From Roseiarcus sp963737365 (GTDB taxonomy: Bacteria > Pseudomonadota > Alphaproteobacteria > Rhizobiales > Beijerinckiaceae), in the NCBI GenBank assembly GCA_963737365.1, contig CAVTSD010000005.1:483199-547198 (forward strand): a DNA stretch of 64,000 bases, given 5' to 3'. A program made the translations under genes and the position numbers. Numbering within the stretch: position 1 is the stretch's first letter; the number at the start of each line of letters is the position of its first letter. Shown piece by piece: positions 16,587 to 25,906 of this stretch. The notes under the pieces were generated by a model. That model was not told the origin of the DNA and did no database searches. It saw nothing but the letters and a program-made list of their open reading frames with translations.

Positions 16587-16892
16587 TAAACAATCGCGTT
16601 AGCCGCGATTTCGAGGCCCTCGCCGTCTCGGCACCATCTTAGGTGTTTAGTACAGCCTGCTTCACTAAGCATGTCAACTGAATTTTGGGCCACTCGTTCT
16701 AGGTGCGAAGGCGGCAATCACCCCTCCTCGCTCTCTCCCCTGCTTTTATGTGAGCGCAGATTTATGAACGAGCTCGGTTGCGTCAAGCTGATCCAATAGC
16801 CTCCAGTTGCGGTGGCGCTCGCCTCGTCTGCAAGCCGCGCTGACGTCTTGAGCTCGGTGGGCCGGCCAAAGGGTCGAAACGGGAAGTTGCGG
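16587..16892. promoter_or_regulatory. upstream region of the Dha/ABC operon
   Basis: About 300 bases without a gene. It holds the promoter of the minus-strand operon. One imperfect inverted repeat is visible, CTTAGGTG at 16638-16645 against CACTAAG at 16663-16669, a possible operator. No regulator gene is linked to it here; the neighbouring coding remnant is a decayed gene. Confidence in the operator itself is low. Confidence 0.3.
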
Positions 16893-18193
16893 TCAAGCCG
16901 GAAAGCACTTGCCGAACGTTACGAGCAGCTTCGGCGGGCCTTTAGTCTGATTTTGCGGGTTAGAAGCAAACGCACGAGGCCGACCTCCTTCGCCAAAAGC
17001 TTCAGCCGCGCCTCGCCTTCTGCCGTCACGATGAGATTCGGCTGCCCGACGAAGCCGTCTTCGACTTTCAGCGTCCGGTTGCGGATCGTCACTTTGGCCT
17101 GCGCGGCCTGGGCGCCGGTGAAATCGAAATGATAGACAGCGTCGAGACCTCTCGCCTGCCCGGACTGGAACGCGAGCCGCACGCCGAACAGGAAGCCGGA
17201 TTGACGTGGCGCGAGCCGCCGAACGCACGATCCTCACGCGCTTGTGCGGAAAGCGGTTGCGCACATGCGCTTCGGCGTCGCCGTTTTTCACAACATAGAC
17301 AGGCTCCGTAGGAGCAACGAGCGGATCTAGCGTGTCCTCGCGGTGCTGGACCTTATGGTTGCGACAAGGCGCGATCACGTCTTCACCGGCGGGGCAGACA
17401 GCAAGGCAGTAAGCGGCGTTGTAGTTCGGCCCATACGCAAGGCTCTGCCAGCCCGACCGTCTCCGAATAGCTCTGTTTGGCAAGGAAATCAGCGACCGAT
17501 CGGCTTGTGGCAATGTCCTCGACACAATTCACAAAGCCGCCCATGAACTGCTGATAATTATGGTTGAAACAGGATGAGAAATCGAAGTAGCCGTCCGACT
17601 TGATCGCGCCGACTGGGCAGGCGGCTACGCACAATTTGCAGCTCAGGCAGGGGTTGAAATCGAGGGCTTGCGAGGCTGTGTCGACTTCGGTGCCGACGAT
17701 AACGGTGCCCAGCAGGACGAACGAACCAAAACGGGGATGAATGAGGCTACGGTGAATGCCCATCTTTCCCATGCCCGCCGCTTCCGCGACGCGCTTGTGC
17801 GAGACGACCCATCCCCGCTGTGGAAAATCGTCCATTTCCATGGGGAACGCCATGGCGGGGTTGAGTGCCGGCACACCCTTGTCCTCCAGTGCGCGCACCA
17901 TCTGGCGCAATCTCATCGATCCCGTCCCCAACATGGTGAAATTCGAGATTGGCGATCGAACGCGCAGGCGACCGCACGGGTTCGCGATGCATGCGACCCA
18001 CGAGCGAAATAAGCGCGTCTTGCGCGGGGAAGGGCGCGTAAAACGTGCGGGCGCTCTCGGCGAGCGCGGGATCGTCGAGAAACGCCACGCCCGCGTCGTC
18101 CGCCCCGCAGTCCCGCGCCAAAGCGATGAGGTTTGCGGACGAAAGCTTTTCGCCGGGCGTTGGGAGACCGAAGGTTTTGACATGCGCGCTCAT
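16893..18193 (-). pseudogene. 4Fe-4S reductase-like protein with C-terminal SCP2 domain, multiply frameshifted
   Basis: One protein can be followed in order through several frames. MSAHVKTFGLPTPGEKLS starts at 18193. The iron-sulfur part GFDFNPCLSC-like (FNPCLSCKLCVAACPVGAI) lies near 17640, and SLAYGPNYNAAYCLAVCPAG near 17430 gives a second cysteine cluster. HVRNRFPHKRVR follows near 17250, and an SCP2-type domain (LDAVYHFDFTGAQ, VGQPNLIVTAEGEARL) ends with LLVTFGKCFPA at 16893. At least four frame changes (near 17910, 17460, 17200 and 16960) show it is dead. The intact family is an uncharacterised epoxyqueuosine-reductase-like ferredoxin fused to a lipid-binding domain. Confidence 0.7.
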
Positions 18194-18207
18194 GGCGAGC
18201 CTCCTCG

Positions 18208-18813
18208 TTAGGCGGTCATGCCAGACATCACGCGGCTCATGGCGAGTACGCGTGCGGAGCGGGGCAGCGGGGAAAGCGAGATCTCGAGCAGTTTTTCCAG
18301 CATTCCCGGCCTGACCGTTGCGCGCCGGCCGATCGCGGCGAGCGTGCCTCGCGCCACATCCCCTGGGGTTTGTCCTATCGTGATCGCCATACGGGCGCGG
18401 GCGCCGAACCCGCTCTTCACCGGGCCGGGTGCGGAAGCGAGCACTGCGACACCCTTCGGCTTCAGTTCAGTATGAAGGCCTTCAGCGAGGCTCTGCACAT
18501 AGGCCTTGGTTGCGGCATAATTCGCGGCGCGGGGAGTGCCCTGGAAGGCGACGAGCGAACTCATAAGCACGATGCCGCCCTTGCCGCGCTGCACGAACCG
18601 CCGCGCGAATTCGTGGGTCATGGCGGCGAGCGCGCGGCAGTTCACGTCGATCATGTTGAGTTCGACGTTAAGGTCGCTCTCGGCGAAAGCACCCGAAGTC
18701 CCGAAGCCGGCGGCCGCAACAAACAGGCCGACGTCGGCCTCTTCCGTCGCCTGCAGCATCTTACCGACTACGTCGGGTTCGGACAGATCGGCGACCAGTG
18801 CCGTCGCTGTGAA
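18208..18813 (-). pseudogene. short-chain dehydrogenase, N-terminally truncated
   Basis: The frame carries ALVADLSEPDVVGKML upstream of 18759, then LFVAAAGFG (NNAG-like strand), IVLMSSLVAFQG (catalytic serine region) and NYAATKAYVQSLAEGL (YxxxK active site). The N-terminal dinucleotide-binding GxxxGxG strand is missing: at about 18815 the sequence switches to a serine-recombinase remnant. The C-terminus is complete (MSGMTA). Without the cofactor loop it should not work. Confidence 0.7.
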
Positions 18814-18814
18814 T

Positions 18815-19015
18815 GGCCGTCCAGGACATGCCGGAGCGCAGCATACCCGCGATGCCGGCGTTGCGGTCGATGTCCTCTGGCCGGCCGCGATAAGAGCGGG
18901 CTGCCTTGGCCTTGATAATTCCCTGGGCCTGTCGGCGAGGGCGGTCCTCGTAGTCCTTGCGGGCGACCGCCGCGAGCATCTCGAGCATCATGTCGTTCAG
19001 GCGGCGAATAATCAC
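18815..19015 (-). pseudogene. serine recombinase (resolvase), C-terminal fragment
   Basis: About 65 residues MMLEMLAAVARKDYEDRP then RRQAQGIIKAKA, GRPEDIDRNAGIAGML and SGMSWTAI match the end of the catalytic domain and the helix-turn-helix of Tn3-type resolvases. The reading breaks after WTAI, exactly where the SDR remnant begins (~18815). The N-terminal catalytic serine region is absent. This is probably the scar of an old recombination event. Confidence 0.65.
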
Positions 19016-19753
19016 GCTCCGGCGCTAAGGCGGCCGCCGCAGTCCGCCCGTTGGATTCTCCAGGCTCGGCTTTTCGCCGAGGACCATGGACGGCCTTAGA
19101 AACTACGGTTGCCGCGCCTTGAGGTTTTAGGTTGGCGGTTGAGAGAAGCCGGCAGGGCGCCCTCGCGCCCTAACAGCGAAGTCAAAGCTAGAACACGAAG
19201 GCGAAGCCGCAATTATCGCTCGTCGAGCGTCCTGGCTTTAGAGTCGGCCAGCGTTGGTTCATAGGCGTGGCCGGAATGTCGAGGGTGATCCCGGCCACCT
19301 TCTGGCAAGCGTCATGTCTCGAAGCCAGATCTTGAGACCACGCGCCCTTTGCCTATCGCCGCACCTGCTTGTCGGCTTTGGTTGGCGGCGGCGCCTTCGG
19401 GGCCTGCGTCGATGGCGAAGCCGCCTCGAGCTCATCAGCGCCAAACGCAGGGGATCAAGGCGCGAGGCGTGGGGAAACCGGTCGTCTTCGATGGCGCGGG
19501 ATTGCCGCCGTCACCGCGTCGTCGTCGGGGAGATCAATGGTCGCCATGGGCGAGATTGGCTCGAGGAGCTAGCTCGGTTACCCTCGGCGGTTACCCAAAA
19601 GGGACCTTATGGCGGCGACCAGATTTGGACCCGGTAATAGGATGGCGAGGAGGAGTTCTAAACAAAGGATTAGGATAATGAAAGCCATGATTGCGACGCC
19701 CTTCGCGGTTCACAACTAGCCCACGGCCGAGAAATTTTATCCCGTCGCGGAAC
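19016..19753. other. gene-poor stretch
   Basis: Several short open frames exist on both strands, but none shows a recognisable domain or ribosome-binding site, and they overlap one another. No RNA gene or repeat was seen. Read as decayed sequence. Confidence 0.4.
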
Positions 19754-19912
19754 TCAACCTGGTCCAATTTGTCCCGTGCCCTTGGCCAGCATGTAAGCAA
19801 CGGCGCTGAGCAAGCCGAGCACGACAATGACTTTCCATGCGATCGCGAGGGCGGGGCGAGCACGCGATCGTCGAGGAGGTCGCGGCTGCGGCAGGTCTCG
19901 AAGCGGGGTCAT
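19754..19912 (-). CDS. possible small membrane protein
   Basis: A 52-residue frame starting MTPLRDLPQPRPPRRS with a basic N-terminus and one hydrophobic helix (WKVIVVLGLLSAVAYML). The layout (positive tail, single transmembrane helix) is that of a small inner-membrane protein with the N-terminus in the cytoplasm. No family is recognised, and it sits in a decayed belt, so it may not be real. Confidence 0.3.
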   Translation of the reverse strand: MTPLRDLPQPRPPRRSRARPALAIAWKVIVVLGLLSAVAYMLAKGTGQIGPG

Positions 19913-20216
19913 CGGCACCTTTGGGTTAGCGTGCAATAGCGGTGGACACCTGCGGTGCGGAGAGTTGGGCGCCATCCCCTCACCGCAGGTCCACACCAGC
20001 CGAGGTCTAGGCGGCGGCCTCCCAACCGAAGTCCCGACAGTTCCGCGTATTAGGCGGTTGCGCCATCGCGGCATCGGCGAGCGTATCAGACATCGCAGCC
20101 TGGATTTGGCTTGCATTGATCTGGCTCAAAGCGCGGTGGGCTGACCAACTGAATCAAATGAAGCAACGCGGCGAGGTCATCAACCCGACGAAACCCAACC
20201 TGACAAATGAAACCGG
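19913..20216. other. non-coding stretch
   Basis: About 300 bases with no convincing frame, RNA gene or repeat. Confidence 0.35.
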
Positions 20217-20624
20217 CTAAGCGGCGCTGTCTACGTCGTCGGTGGCGACCACCGGTCGCACTCGGTCGATCTTGAAAGTTGATAGATGGCCCTCCTCGCC
20301 TCTCAGTGAGACATATTCGCCTTCTACGAAGCGACGGGTCTCCAAATGAACTCCCCCCTCTTCTGCGGCCTGCCCGTCATATCCGATTCGCCAGGTCGCG
20401 CCGTTAGCGCCGCCGGCGCGGTGCAAAAGCATCCCATGACGCTCGCCTTCGTCTCGCCAGAATCGCTTGACGTGACATTGGGCCCTAAGCTTTCTCCATC
20501 CACTGGGATCCAGATGGCCCGACGCGTCGATTGGAGCGACGATCTCGTAACCTCGGTCGGCGCTGCCCTGTGGGAATTCCGAACTTCTCGCTAAATGAAG
20601 CGTAACGATCTGAAGCATGCGCAA
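20217..20624 (-). CDS. conserved hypothetical protein (alphaproteobacterial)
   Basis: 135 residues, open throughout. The pattern RGYEIVAPIDASGHLDP, WRKLRAQCHVKRFW, HGMLLHRAGGANGATWRIGY and FVEGEYVSLRGEEGHLSTFKI is one I recognise from uncharacterised alphaproteobacterial proteins of similar length. It looks soluble, beta-rich and without cofactor motifs. Function unknown. It is one of few intact genes in this belt. Confidence 0.7.
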   Translation of the reverse strand: MRMLQIVTLHLARSSEFPQGSADRGYEIVAPIDASGHLDPSGWRKLRAQCHVKRFWRDEGERHGMLLHRAGGANGATWRIGYDGQAAEEGGVHLETRRFVEGEYVSLRGEEGHLSTFKIDRVRPVVATDDVDSAA

Positions 20625-20743
20625 TCCTCCTCATCGCGTTTGTAACGAAGTAGGAAGATACCGGGCTTGATCCATCGCAAAATTGGCGAAGAAATCACGT
20701 CGGTTGGGCATATCTTGCTGCGTTCGGTGTCGCTTGGCCAACC

Positions 20744-21268
20744 TTGAATGTCGTGCGCCGTTTTCAGCGCTATGACGCCGTCATTCGACGAGACAGATTA
20801 CAGCTCATGCCGCCGCCAGACACGGATCTTCAAACGCAATTGCGCGATCTCGCCAACGAAGAGGAAGCGTTTCGGATATCGTCGGCTGTTCGTCCTGTTG
20901 CGGCAGCAGGGCGAGCCCTGGGGCATCAACCGCATCTACCGGCTTTATCGCGAAGAAGGCCTCACGGTGCGCAAGCGACGGGCTCGGAGACGCCGTGGGG
21001 TCGCGGGCGCCGATCCTCGTCGAATCCAAGCCGAACGCCCGCTGGTCGGTGGATTTCGTCCATGATCAGCTTGCCTGCGGCAGGCGGCTTCGTATCCTGA
21101 ACATTGTCGATGACGTGACGCGGGAGTGCCTGGCGGCGATCCCTGACGCCTCGATCTCAGGCCGGCGCGTGGCGCGCGAACTGACCGTTTTGATCGAGCG
21201 CCGCGGCAGGCCCGGATGATCGTCTCGGACAATGGGACCGAGTTCACCTCGAACGCCATGTTCGCCTG
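20744..21268 (+). pseudogene. IS3-family transposase (orfB) fragment, frameshifted
   Basis: An orfB-type transposase is read through three frames. RFGYRRLFVLLRQQGEPWG and INRIYRLYREEGLTVRKR (from about 20850) come first. ILVESKPNARWSVDFVHDQL, holding the first DDE aspartate, and ILNIVDDVTRECLAAIPD (from 20995) follow. MIVSDNGTEFTSNAMFA, with the second aspartate, begins near 21217. The reading stops at about 21267, where TGACAAACG starts, before the catalytic glutamate. Both the early frameshifts and the truncation mean it is inactive. Confidence 0.75.
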
Positions 21269-21520
21269 ACAAACGCCCTTCTTTAATTCTCACGTTAAAT
21301 GGCTATTGTTGAACCAATGGCGTCGAATTTGGGGTCGTCGCAAAAGCGATCGAACGCCTTGCGCCGCACCCTTTTCCCCGCTCGCGACCTCTCTTTGCGG
21401 GCTCGAGGAGTAAGATCTTCGCGGGTCATCGCCGGCCCGTGATTGGGTCACAACGTTGGGACGCCAAATTCTCAACTCAAATGGCCTCGGCAATTGTGAG
21501 AATTTCGGCGCCGAACGTTT
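21267..21520. repeat. repeated ATTCTCA motifs, possible end of a TniA/TnsB-type transposon
   Basis: The motif AATTCTCACGTTAAATGGC starts at 21286. A similar AATTCTCAACTCAAATGGC starts near 21468, and an inverted AATTCTCACAATTG lies on the other strand near 21490-21505. They lie between the point where the IS3 remnant stops (21267, TGACA) and the TniA-like gene. Transposons with Mu/TniA/TnsB-type transposases have several short transposase-binding repeats at each end. The assignment is inferred from spacing and position. Confidence 0.4.
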
Positions 21521-21544
21521 TGGCGAAATCGGCGGGCGTGATGG

Positions 21545-22375
21545 ATGTCGAAGAACGCGTCTTTGACGATGACGAAAAGCAGCGCGCCTGGCTTGAGGGA
21601 TGCAGACGCGAAGAGGCCGATCAGCAGCCTTTTGGAGCGGCACGGCGATAAGCGGCTATCGATCAAAGACGTCGACGAAGTGGCGTGGGAATTGGGGGTC
21701 AGTCGGGCGACGCTGTATCGGCTGATTGCTGCGTTTCGAGCAAAGCGAACCGTCAGCTCGGTTGAACCGCGCACGCGGGGCCGCCGCAAGAACGCGTTCG
21801 TTTTGGACCACCGAAGGGAGAAACCAATTTCGCTGGCGATTCGGGAGATTTATTTGAAGCCCGAACGACCGACGATGACCTATTTGATCGAGCAAGTGAG
21901 AGCGAGATGCGCCCGCGCTGAACTGCCCCTGCCGGACCGCCGAACGATCAAGGCGAGGGTCGATCGGATTGACCGGCGGGTAGTAGCGCTCAAGCGCAAA
22001 GACAGCAAAGGCGTCAAAGCGACAAAGGCGATCCCAGGCCAGTACGTCGCGTCACGGCCTCTTGAAGTCGTGCAGATCGACCACACGGAAGTCGACATTT
22101 TCCTCGTGGACGAGACAACGCGCAAAGCCATGACTGTCCGCCCTTGGCTGACGTTGGCGATCGATGTTTTCACCCGCATGGTGGTCGGGTTCCATTTGTC
22201 GATGGATAAGCCGTCCAGGGTGTCCGTCGGACTTTGCATGTTGAACGCCGTCTATGACAAGAGCGCGTGGGTCAAAGAGAACGAGATCGACGCGCGTTGG
22301 CCGGCGGCGGGACTGCCGGAATCGCTTCACGCCGACAATGGCGCCGACTTCAGAAGCAGGGCCTTCTCGTGGGCC
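21545..22375 (+). pseudogene. TniA/TnsB-like (Mu-type DDE) transposase, C-terminally truncated
   Basis: From about 21620 the frame has a helix-turn-helix (WELGVSRATLYRLIAAFRA) and the core of a retroviral-type integrase domain: VVQIDHTEVDIFLVDE with the first aspartate, WLTLAIDVFTRMVVGFHLS, and LPESLHADNGADFRSRAF with the second aspartate. Such proteins are 500-600 residues; this one loses similarity after about 22370, before the catalytic glutamate and C-terminal domain, where an SMP-30 remnant begins on the other strand. The N-terminus may also contain a frame change near 21610. Confidence 0.75.
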
Positions 22376-22377
22376 TG

Positions 22378-22555
22378 CCGGGAGAAAAGACGGTTTCTTT
22401 GGAGACCACCAAAGCAAAGATTGGCTCACCTCTCGGGAAGCGCGATGCGGCCGATCAGTTGGCCCTCGGGATCGAAAATCATCGCCCCATCGAGGTCCGC
22501 ACTTCCCATTCCCCAACCGGCCCAGATATTGCCGTCTCTAGGACCTGCGAGGGAC
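22378..22555 (-). pseudogene. SMP-30/gluconolactonase-family fragment with nonsense codon
   Basis: The minus strand reads GNIWAGWGMGSADLDGAMIF, then DPEGQLIGRIALPER, a TGA, and ANLCFGGLQRNRLF. The family normally has a cysteine at this place in an ERCANLCFGG motif, so TGC has become TGA. Only the C-terminal blades of the beta-propeller remain, and the TniA remnant begins directly beyond. Intact members hydrolyse sugar lactones. Confidence 0.65.
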
Positions 22556-22560
22556 TTCCA

Positions 22561-23283
22561 CTAGCCGTCCACGTCCCATTTTTCGGCGCTCGCCCCGGCG
22601 AGTTCGCGCACCCGCTGCTCGTCGGCGCCGAAGGCGCGCGCGTCGCCCTCGTACACGATCCGGCCGTCGTCCAGCACGTAAGCGCGATCGGCGATCTCGA
22701 CCGCCGCACGTACGTTCTGCTCGACAAGCAAAACAGAGAGGCCTTCCCGCCGCGCCGCAACGACAATTCTGAACACATCCTCGACGATCAAGGGCGCTAA
22801 GCCCTGCGAGGGCTCGTCGAGCATCAGCAGCTTCGGATTGAGGAGCAAGGCGCGGGCGATCGACAGCATCTCCTGCTCGCCGCCCGAGAGCTGCGCGCCC
22901 TTGTTCCCGCGACGCTCGGCGAGGCGCGGAAACGTTTCGTAAACGCGGGGCACCGTCCACGGGCCAGGCCGCTCGACGGGAACCAGGAGGTTCTCGTCCA
23001 CGGTCAGGTTGGCGAAGATGCGCCGCCCTTCGGGCACATAGCCGACGCCGGACTCAGCGATCCGGTAGGGTGGGAACCCGGTCACGTCCGAGCCGAACAC
23101 CGCGACCTTGCCGGTGCGCGGGCGACTGAGGCCGATGAGAGAGCGCAGCGTCGTCGTCTTTCCCGCGCCGTTACGGCCGAGGAGTGCGACAATCTCGCCC
23201 TCGCGCACCTCTAGGCTCACTCCATGCAGGATGTGGCTCTTGCCGTAAAAGGTGTGCAGATCAAGGGCCTCAAGCGCGATCAT
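22561..23283 (-). CDS. ABC transporter ATPase, LivF type
   Basis: 240 residues: Walker A GRNGAGKTTTLRSL, signature LSGGEQEMLSIARAL, Walker B LLMLDEPSQGLAP, switch VLLVEQN. Length and the LVEQN motif are those of LivF-type ATPases of branched-chain amino acid/amide/urea importers. Last gene of the minus-strand operon; its start overlaps the LivG-type gene stop by four bases. Confidence 0.9.
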   Translation of the reverse strand: MIALEALDLHTFYGKSHILHGVSLEVREGEIVALLGRNGAGKTTTLRSLIGLSRPRTGKVAVFGSDVTGFPPYRIAESGVGYVPEGRRIFANLTVDENLLVPVERPGPWTVPRVYETFPRLAERRGNKGAQLSGGEQEMLSIARALLLNPKLLMLDEPSQGLAPLIVEDVFRIVVAARREGLSVLLVEQNVRAAVEIADRAYVLDDGRIVYEGDARAFGADEQRVRELAGASAEKWDVDG

Positions 23284-24032
23284 GCCGCCGCCTTGCCGAG
23301 ATAGGCGGCTTGCACTGTTTCGCTATCGGCGATCTCTTTCGGCGCGCCTTCAGCCAGCACCTTGCCTTCGGCAAGCACCATGATGCGATCGGCGAGGTTG
23401 AACACGACGCGCATGTCGTGCTCGATTAGCATGACCGTCAGGCCTTCTCGCCGGTGCAGCCGGCGGATAAGCCGCGCGATGTCGTAAGTCTCCTGATCGC
23501 CCATGCCCGCCGTCGGCTCGTCGAGCATGAGCAGGCGGGGTCTTAAAGCGAGCGACATCATGATCTCCGCCGCCCGCTGGTCGCCGTGCGACAGCGCGCC
23601 CGCGCGCATGTCGGACTTGTCGGCCAGGCCACCGAGTTTCAGAAGCTCGGCGACGCGCGACGCCACCATTGCCCGCGCCTCAGCGCCGAGCCAGGGCCGG
23701 AGACGATAGCCGGACGCGACCTCGACCGCGACGCGGATGTTGTCGGCGACCGAGAGCTCGGGAAAGACCTCAGTGATCTGGAAGGTGCGGGACATGCCAC
23801 GCCGCACCCGCTCATCGGGAGCGAGGGCGCCGATGTCCTGTCCCGCGAACCGGATCGAGCCCGCGGTCGGCGCGAACAGGCCGCTGACCAGGTTGAAGAA
23901 CGTCGTCTTGCCGGCGCCATTCGGGCCGATGATCGCGCGCAATTCCCCAGGCTCGATGGTTAGGGAGACATTGTCGATTGCGACCAGACTGCCAAAGCGC
24001 TTCGACGCGCACTCGACTTGAAGCAGCGTCAC
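23280..24032 (-). CDS. ABC transporter ATPase, LivG type
   Basis: 250 residues: Walker A GPNGAGKTTFFNLVSG, signature LSHGDQRAAEIMMSLAL (histidine in place of the second glycine, usual for many LivG/UrtD proteins), Walker B LLMLDEPTAGMGD, switch VMLIEHDM. It pairs with the LivF-type protein to drive import. Overlaps both neighbours by four bases. Confidence 0.9.
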   Translation of the reverse strand: MTLLQVECASKRFGSLVAIDNVSLTIEPGELRAIIGPNGAGKTTFFNLVSGLFAPTAGSIRFAGQDIGALAPDERVRRGMSRTFQITEVFPELSVADNIRVAVEVASGYRLRPWLGAEARAMVASRVAELLKLGGLADKSDMRAGALSHGDQRAAEIMMSLALRPRLLMLDEPTAGMGDQETYDIARLIRRLHRREGLTVMLIEHDMRVVFNLADRIMVLAEGKVLAEGAPKEIADSETVQAAYLGKAAA

Positions 24033-24979
24033 GCCTTCGCTCCACTGCGCAGCATGCCCAGGACCCCACGTGGAAAGAAGCGCACCACCAGCACGAACAC
24101 GAGTCCGATTACCGACATCCAGTTTTCGGTGTGGCTCGAGACGTAGTCCTGCAGCGCGACGAAAATCGCAGCGCCGATCAGCGGGCCCCAGAACGAACGC
24201 ATCCCGCCCAAAACCGCCATGATCACGAAATTGCCCGAGAGGTCGACGCGAAGAGACCGCGGATCGATGAAATTATTCAGCAACGCATAAAGCCCCCCCG
24301 CCACGCTGACGAAGAGGCATGAGATCACGAACGATAGCCAGACGTGGAACTCAATCGGAATACCGAGGAATCGCGCGCGCCGTTCGTTCTCGCGAATGGC
24401 GATGAGCGAGCGCCCGAATGGCGAATTAAGAAGCGCCGCCATGGCGGCGACGCAGCCCGCAAAGATGGCAAGGGCGAAATAATAGAAAGCCCTGTCGTTC
24501 TGGACGATGTCGAGCTTAGCGAAGCCAAGATTGATCGGCAGGCGCTGCCAGCCAGTGAGCCCGTCATCGCCGCCAGTCACCGCGTTCCAGCGGAAGGCGA
24601 TGAAATAGAAGACCTGGCCAAAGGCGATCGTCACCATGGCGAAGTAGACACCGCGCAGCTTGATGATCAGCGCGCCAATGATCATTGCCGCGATCGTCGC
24701 GACGATCACGCCGAGCACGATGGCCGGGATGGATCCGACGCCCCAATATTTGATCGCCATCGCCGTCCCGTAGGCGCCGAGGCCGAAATACGCGGCGTGG
24801 CCGAACGACAGCACTCCGGTGAAGCCAAGCAGGAAGTTGAGCGACATCGCCGCCAACCCCATGACCACGATGCGGGTGGCGAGTTCGGTGTAACCGCCGA
24901 TCGCATTCATCCATAACGGCGCGAACAGAAGCAGGAGACAGACGACGACGTCGACGCCGCGCGTGCGGACGGCGTTCAA
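24029..24979 (-). CDS. ABC transporter permease, LivM type
   Basis: 316 residues. The start is taken as TTG at 24979, overlapping the upstream stop (TTGA), since the longer open frame to 25609 is out-of-register read-through of the upstream permease. Hydrophobic helices include VVVCLLLLFAPLW, LNFLLGFTGVLSFGHAAYFG (conserved LivM loop) and MIIGALIIKLRG, and the family motif FGRSLIAIRENERRARFLG contacts the ATPase. It forms a channel with the LivH-type permease. Confidence 0.85.
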   Translation of the reverse strand: MNAVRTRGVDVVVCLLLLFAPLWMNAIGGYTELATRIVVMGLAAMSLNFLLGFTGVLSFGHAAYFGLGAYGTAMAIKYWGVGSIPAIVLGVIVATIAAMIIGALIIKLRGVYFAMVTIAFGQVFYFIAFRWNAVTGGDDGLTGWQRLPINLGFAKLDIVQNDRAFYYFALAIFAGCVAAMAALLNSPFGRSLIAIRENERRARFLGIPIEFHVWLSFVISCLFVSVAGGLYALLNNFIDPRSLRVDLSGNFVIMAVLGGMRSFWGPLIGAAIFVALQDYVSSHTENWMSVIGLVFVLVVRFFPRGVLGMLRSGAKA

Positions 24980-25845
24980 TGGAGCCTTCCCTCTTCGCCG
25001 AGCAGACCGCGCGGCCTGACGAGCAAAACGAGCGCCATCATCACGTAGATCACGGCCTCGGTCGCGGATGGGAAATAAACGGCCGCAAGCCCGGAGGCGA
25101 CCCCGATCATCAAACCGCCAATGAGCGTTCCAAGCAGACTGCCGAGGCCGCCGACGATGATCGCGACAAAGCTCGGCATGATGAGGTTCGCGCCAATGGT
25201 GGGCGAGAGCCCGAGCAGGCCGGCCGCCAATACCCCAGCAAGACCGGCCATATAGATGCCGATGCCAAAATTGAGGCTGCGGAGCACCCTGACGTTGACG
25301 CCGAGCGTCGAGACTGTGTCGAGGTCGCGCGTTCCGGCGCGGATGCGCATGCCCAGCCGAGTGTATTTGAGCACGCCGAATAAGCCACCAACGGCCACCG
25401 CAACGATGATCATCATGAAAACACGATAGCCGGTGAGGAAAAAGTACTGGCTCGACAACGACGTCATCAGCCAGCCCGGGACCTGAAAAGGCACGCTTTG
25501 CGCCCCCCAGATGATGCGCGTCACGTCCTCGAAAATGTAGGCAAGCCCGAAGGTCAGCAGAAGACTGTAGAGCGGGTCTTTGCCATAGAGCGGGCGGATC
25601 AGCAGCCACTCGACGACAAGACCGAGCGCCGCTGTCAGCGGCGGCGCGAGGATCAACGCGCCCCAGAAGCCGATATAGGGGATCAGCGTATAGGCGAGAT
25701 AGGCGCCAAGCGCCAAGAACCCGCCGTGCGCGAAATTGATCACCCCGCTCAAATTGAGAATCAGCGACAGGCCGAGCGCCATCAGGGCGTAGAACGCGCC
25801 AACGATCAGGCCGTTGAAAACGTTGAATAGGACGACCTGGCTCAT
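24976..25845 (-). CDS. ABC transporter permease, LivH type
   Basis: 289 residues with about eight hydrophobic helices. The N-terminal NGLIVGAFYALMALGLSLI and NLSGVINFAHGGFLALGAY motifs are characteristic of LivH. The TRLGMRIRAGTRDLD segment is the conserved cytoplasmic loop. It follows the first binding-protein gene after 61 bases. Confidence 0.9.
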   Translation of the reverse strand: MSQVVLFNVFNGLIVGAFYALMALGLSLILNLSGVINFAHGGFLALGAYLAYTLIPYIGFWGALILAPPLTAALGLVVEWLLIRPLYGKDPLYSLLLTFGLAYIFEDVTRIIWGAQSVPFQVPGWLMTSLSSQYFFLTGYRVFMMIIVAVAVGGLFGVLKYTRLGMRIRAGTRDLDTVSTLGVNVRVLRSLNFGIGIYMAGLAGVLAAGLLGLSPTIGANLIMPSFVAIIVGGLGSLLGTLIGGLMIGVASGLAAVYFPSATEAVIYVMMALVLLVRPRGLLGEEGRLH

Positions 25846-25906
25846 ACGTCGGCGTTCGCCGTTCGCCGAAACGACGACGGACCGCCGCCCGCTCCTGCGG
25901 GGGCGC

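Noticed and set aside
24979..25609. long N-terminal extension of the LivM-type permease
   Set aside because: The extra residues are an out-of-frame reading of the LivH-type gene; a TTG overlapping its stop gives the family length.
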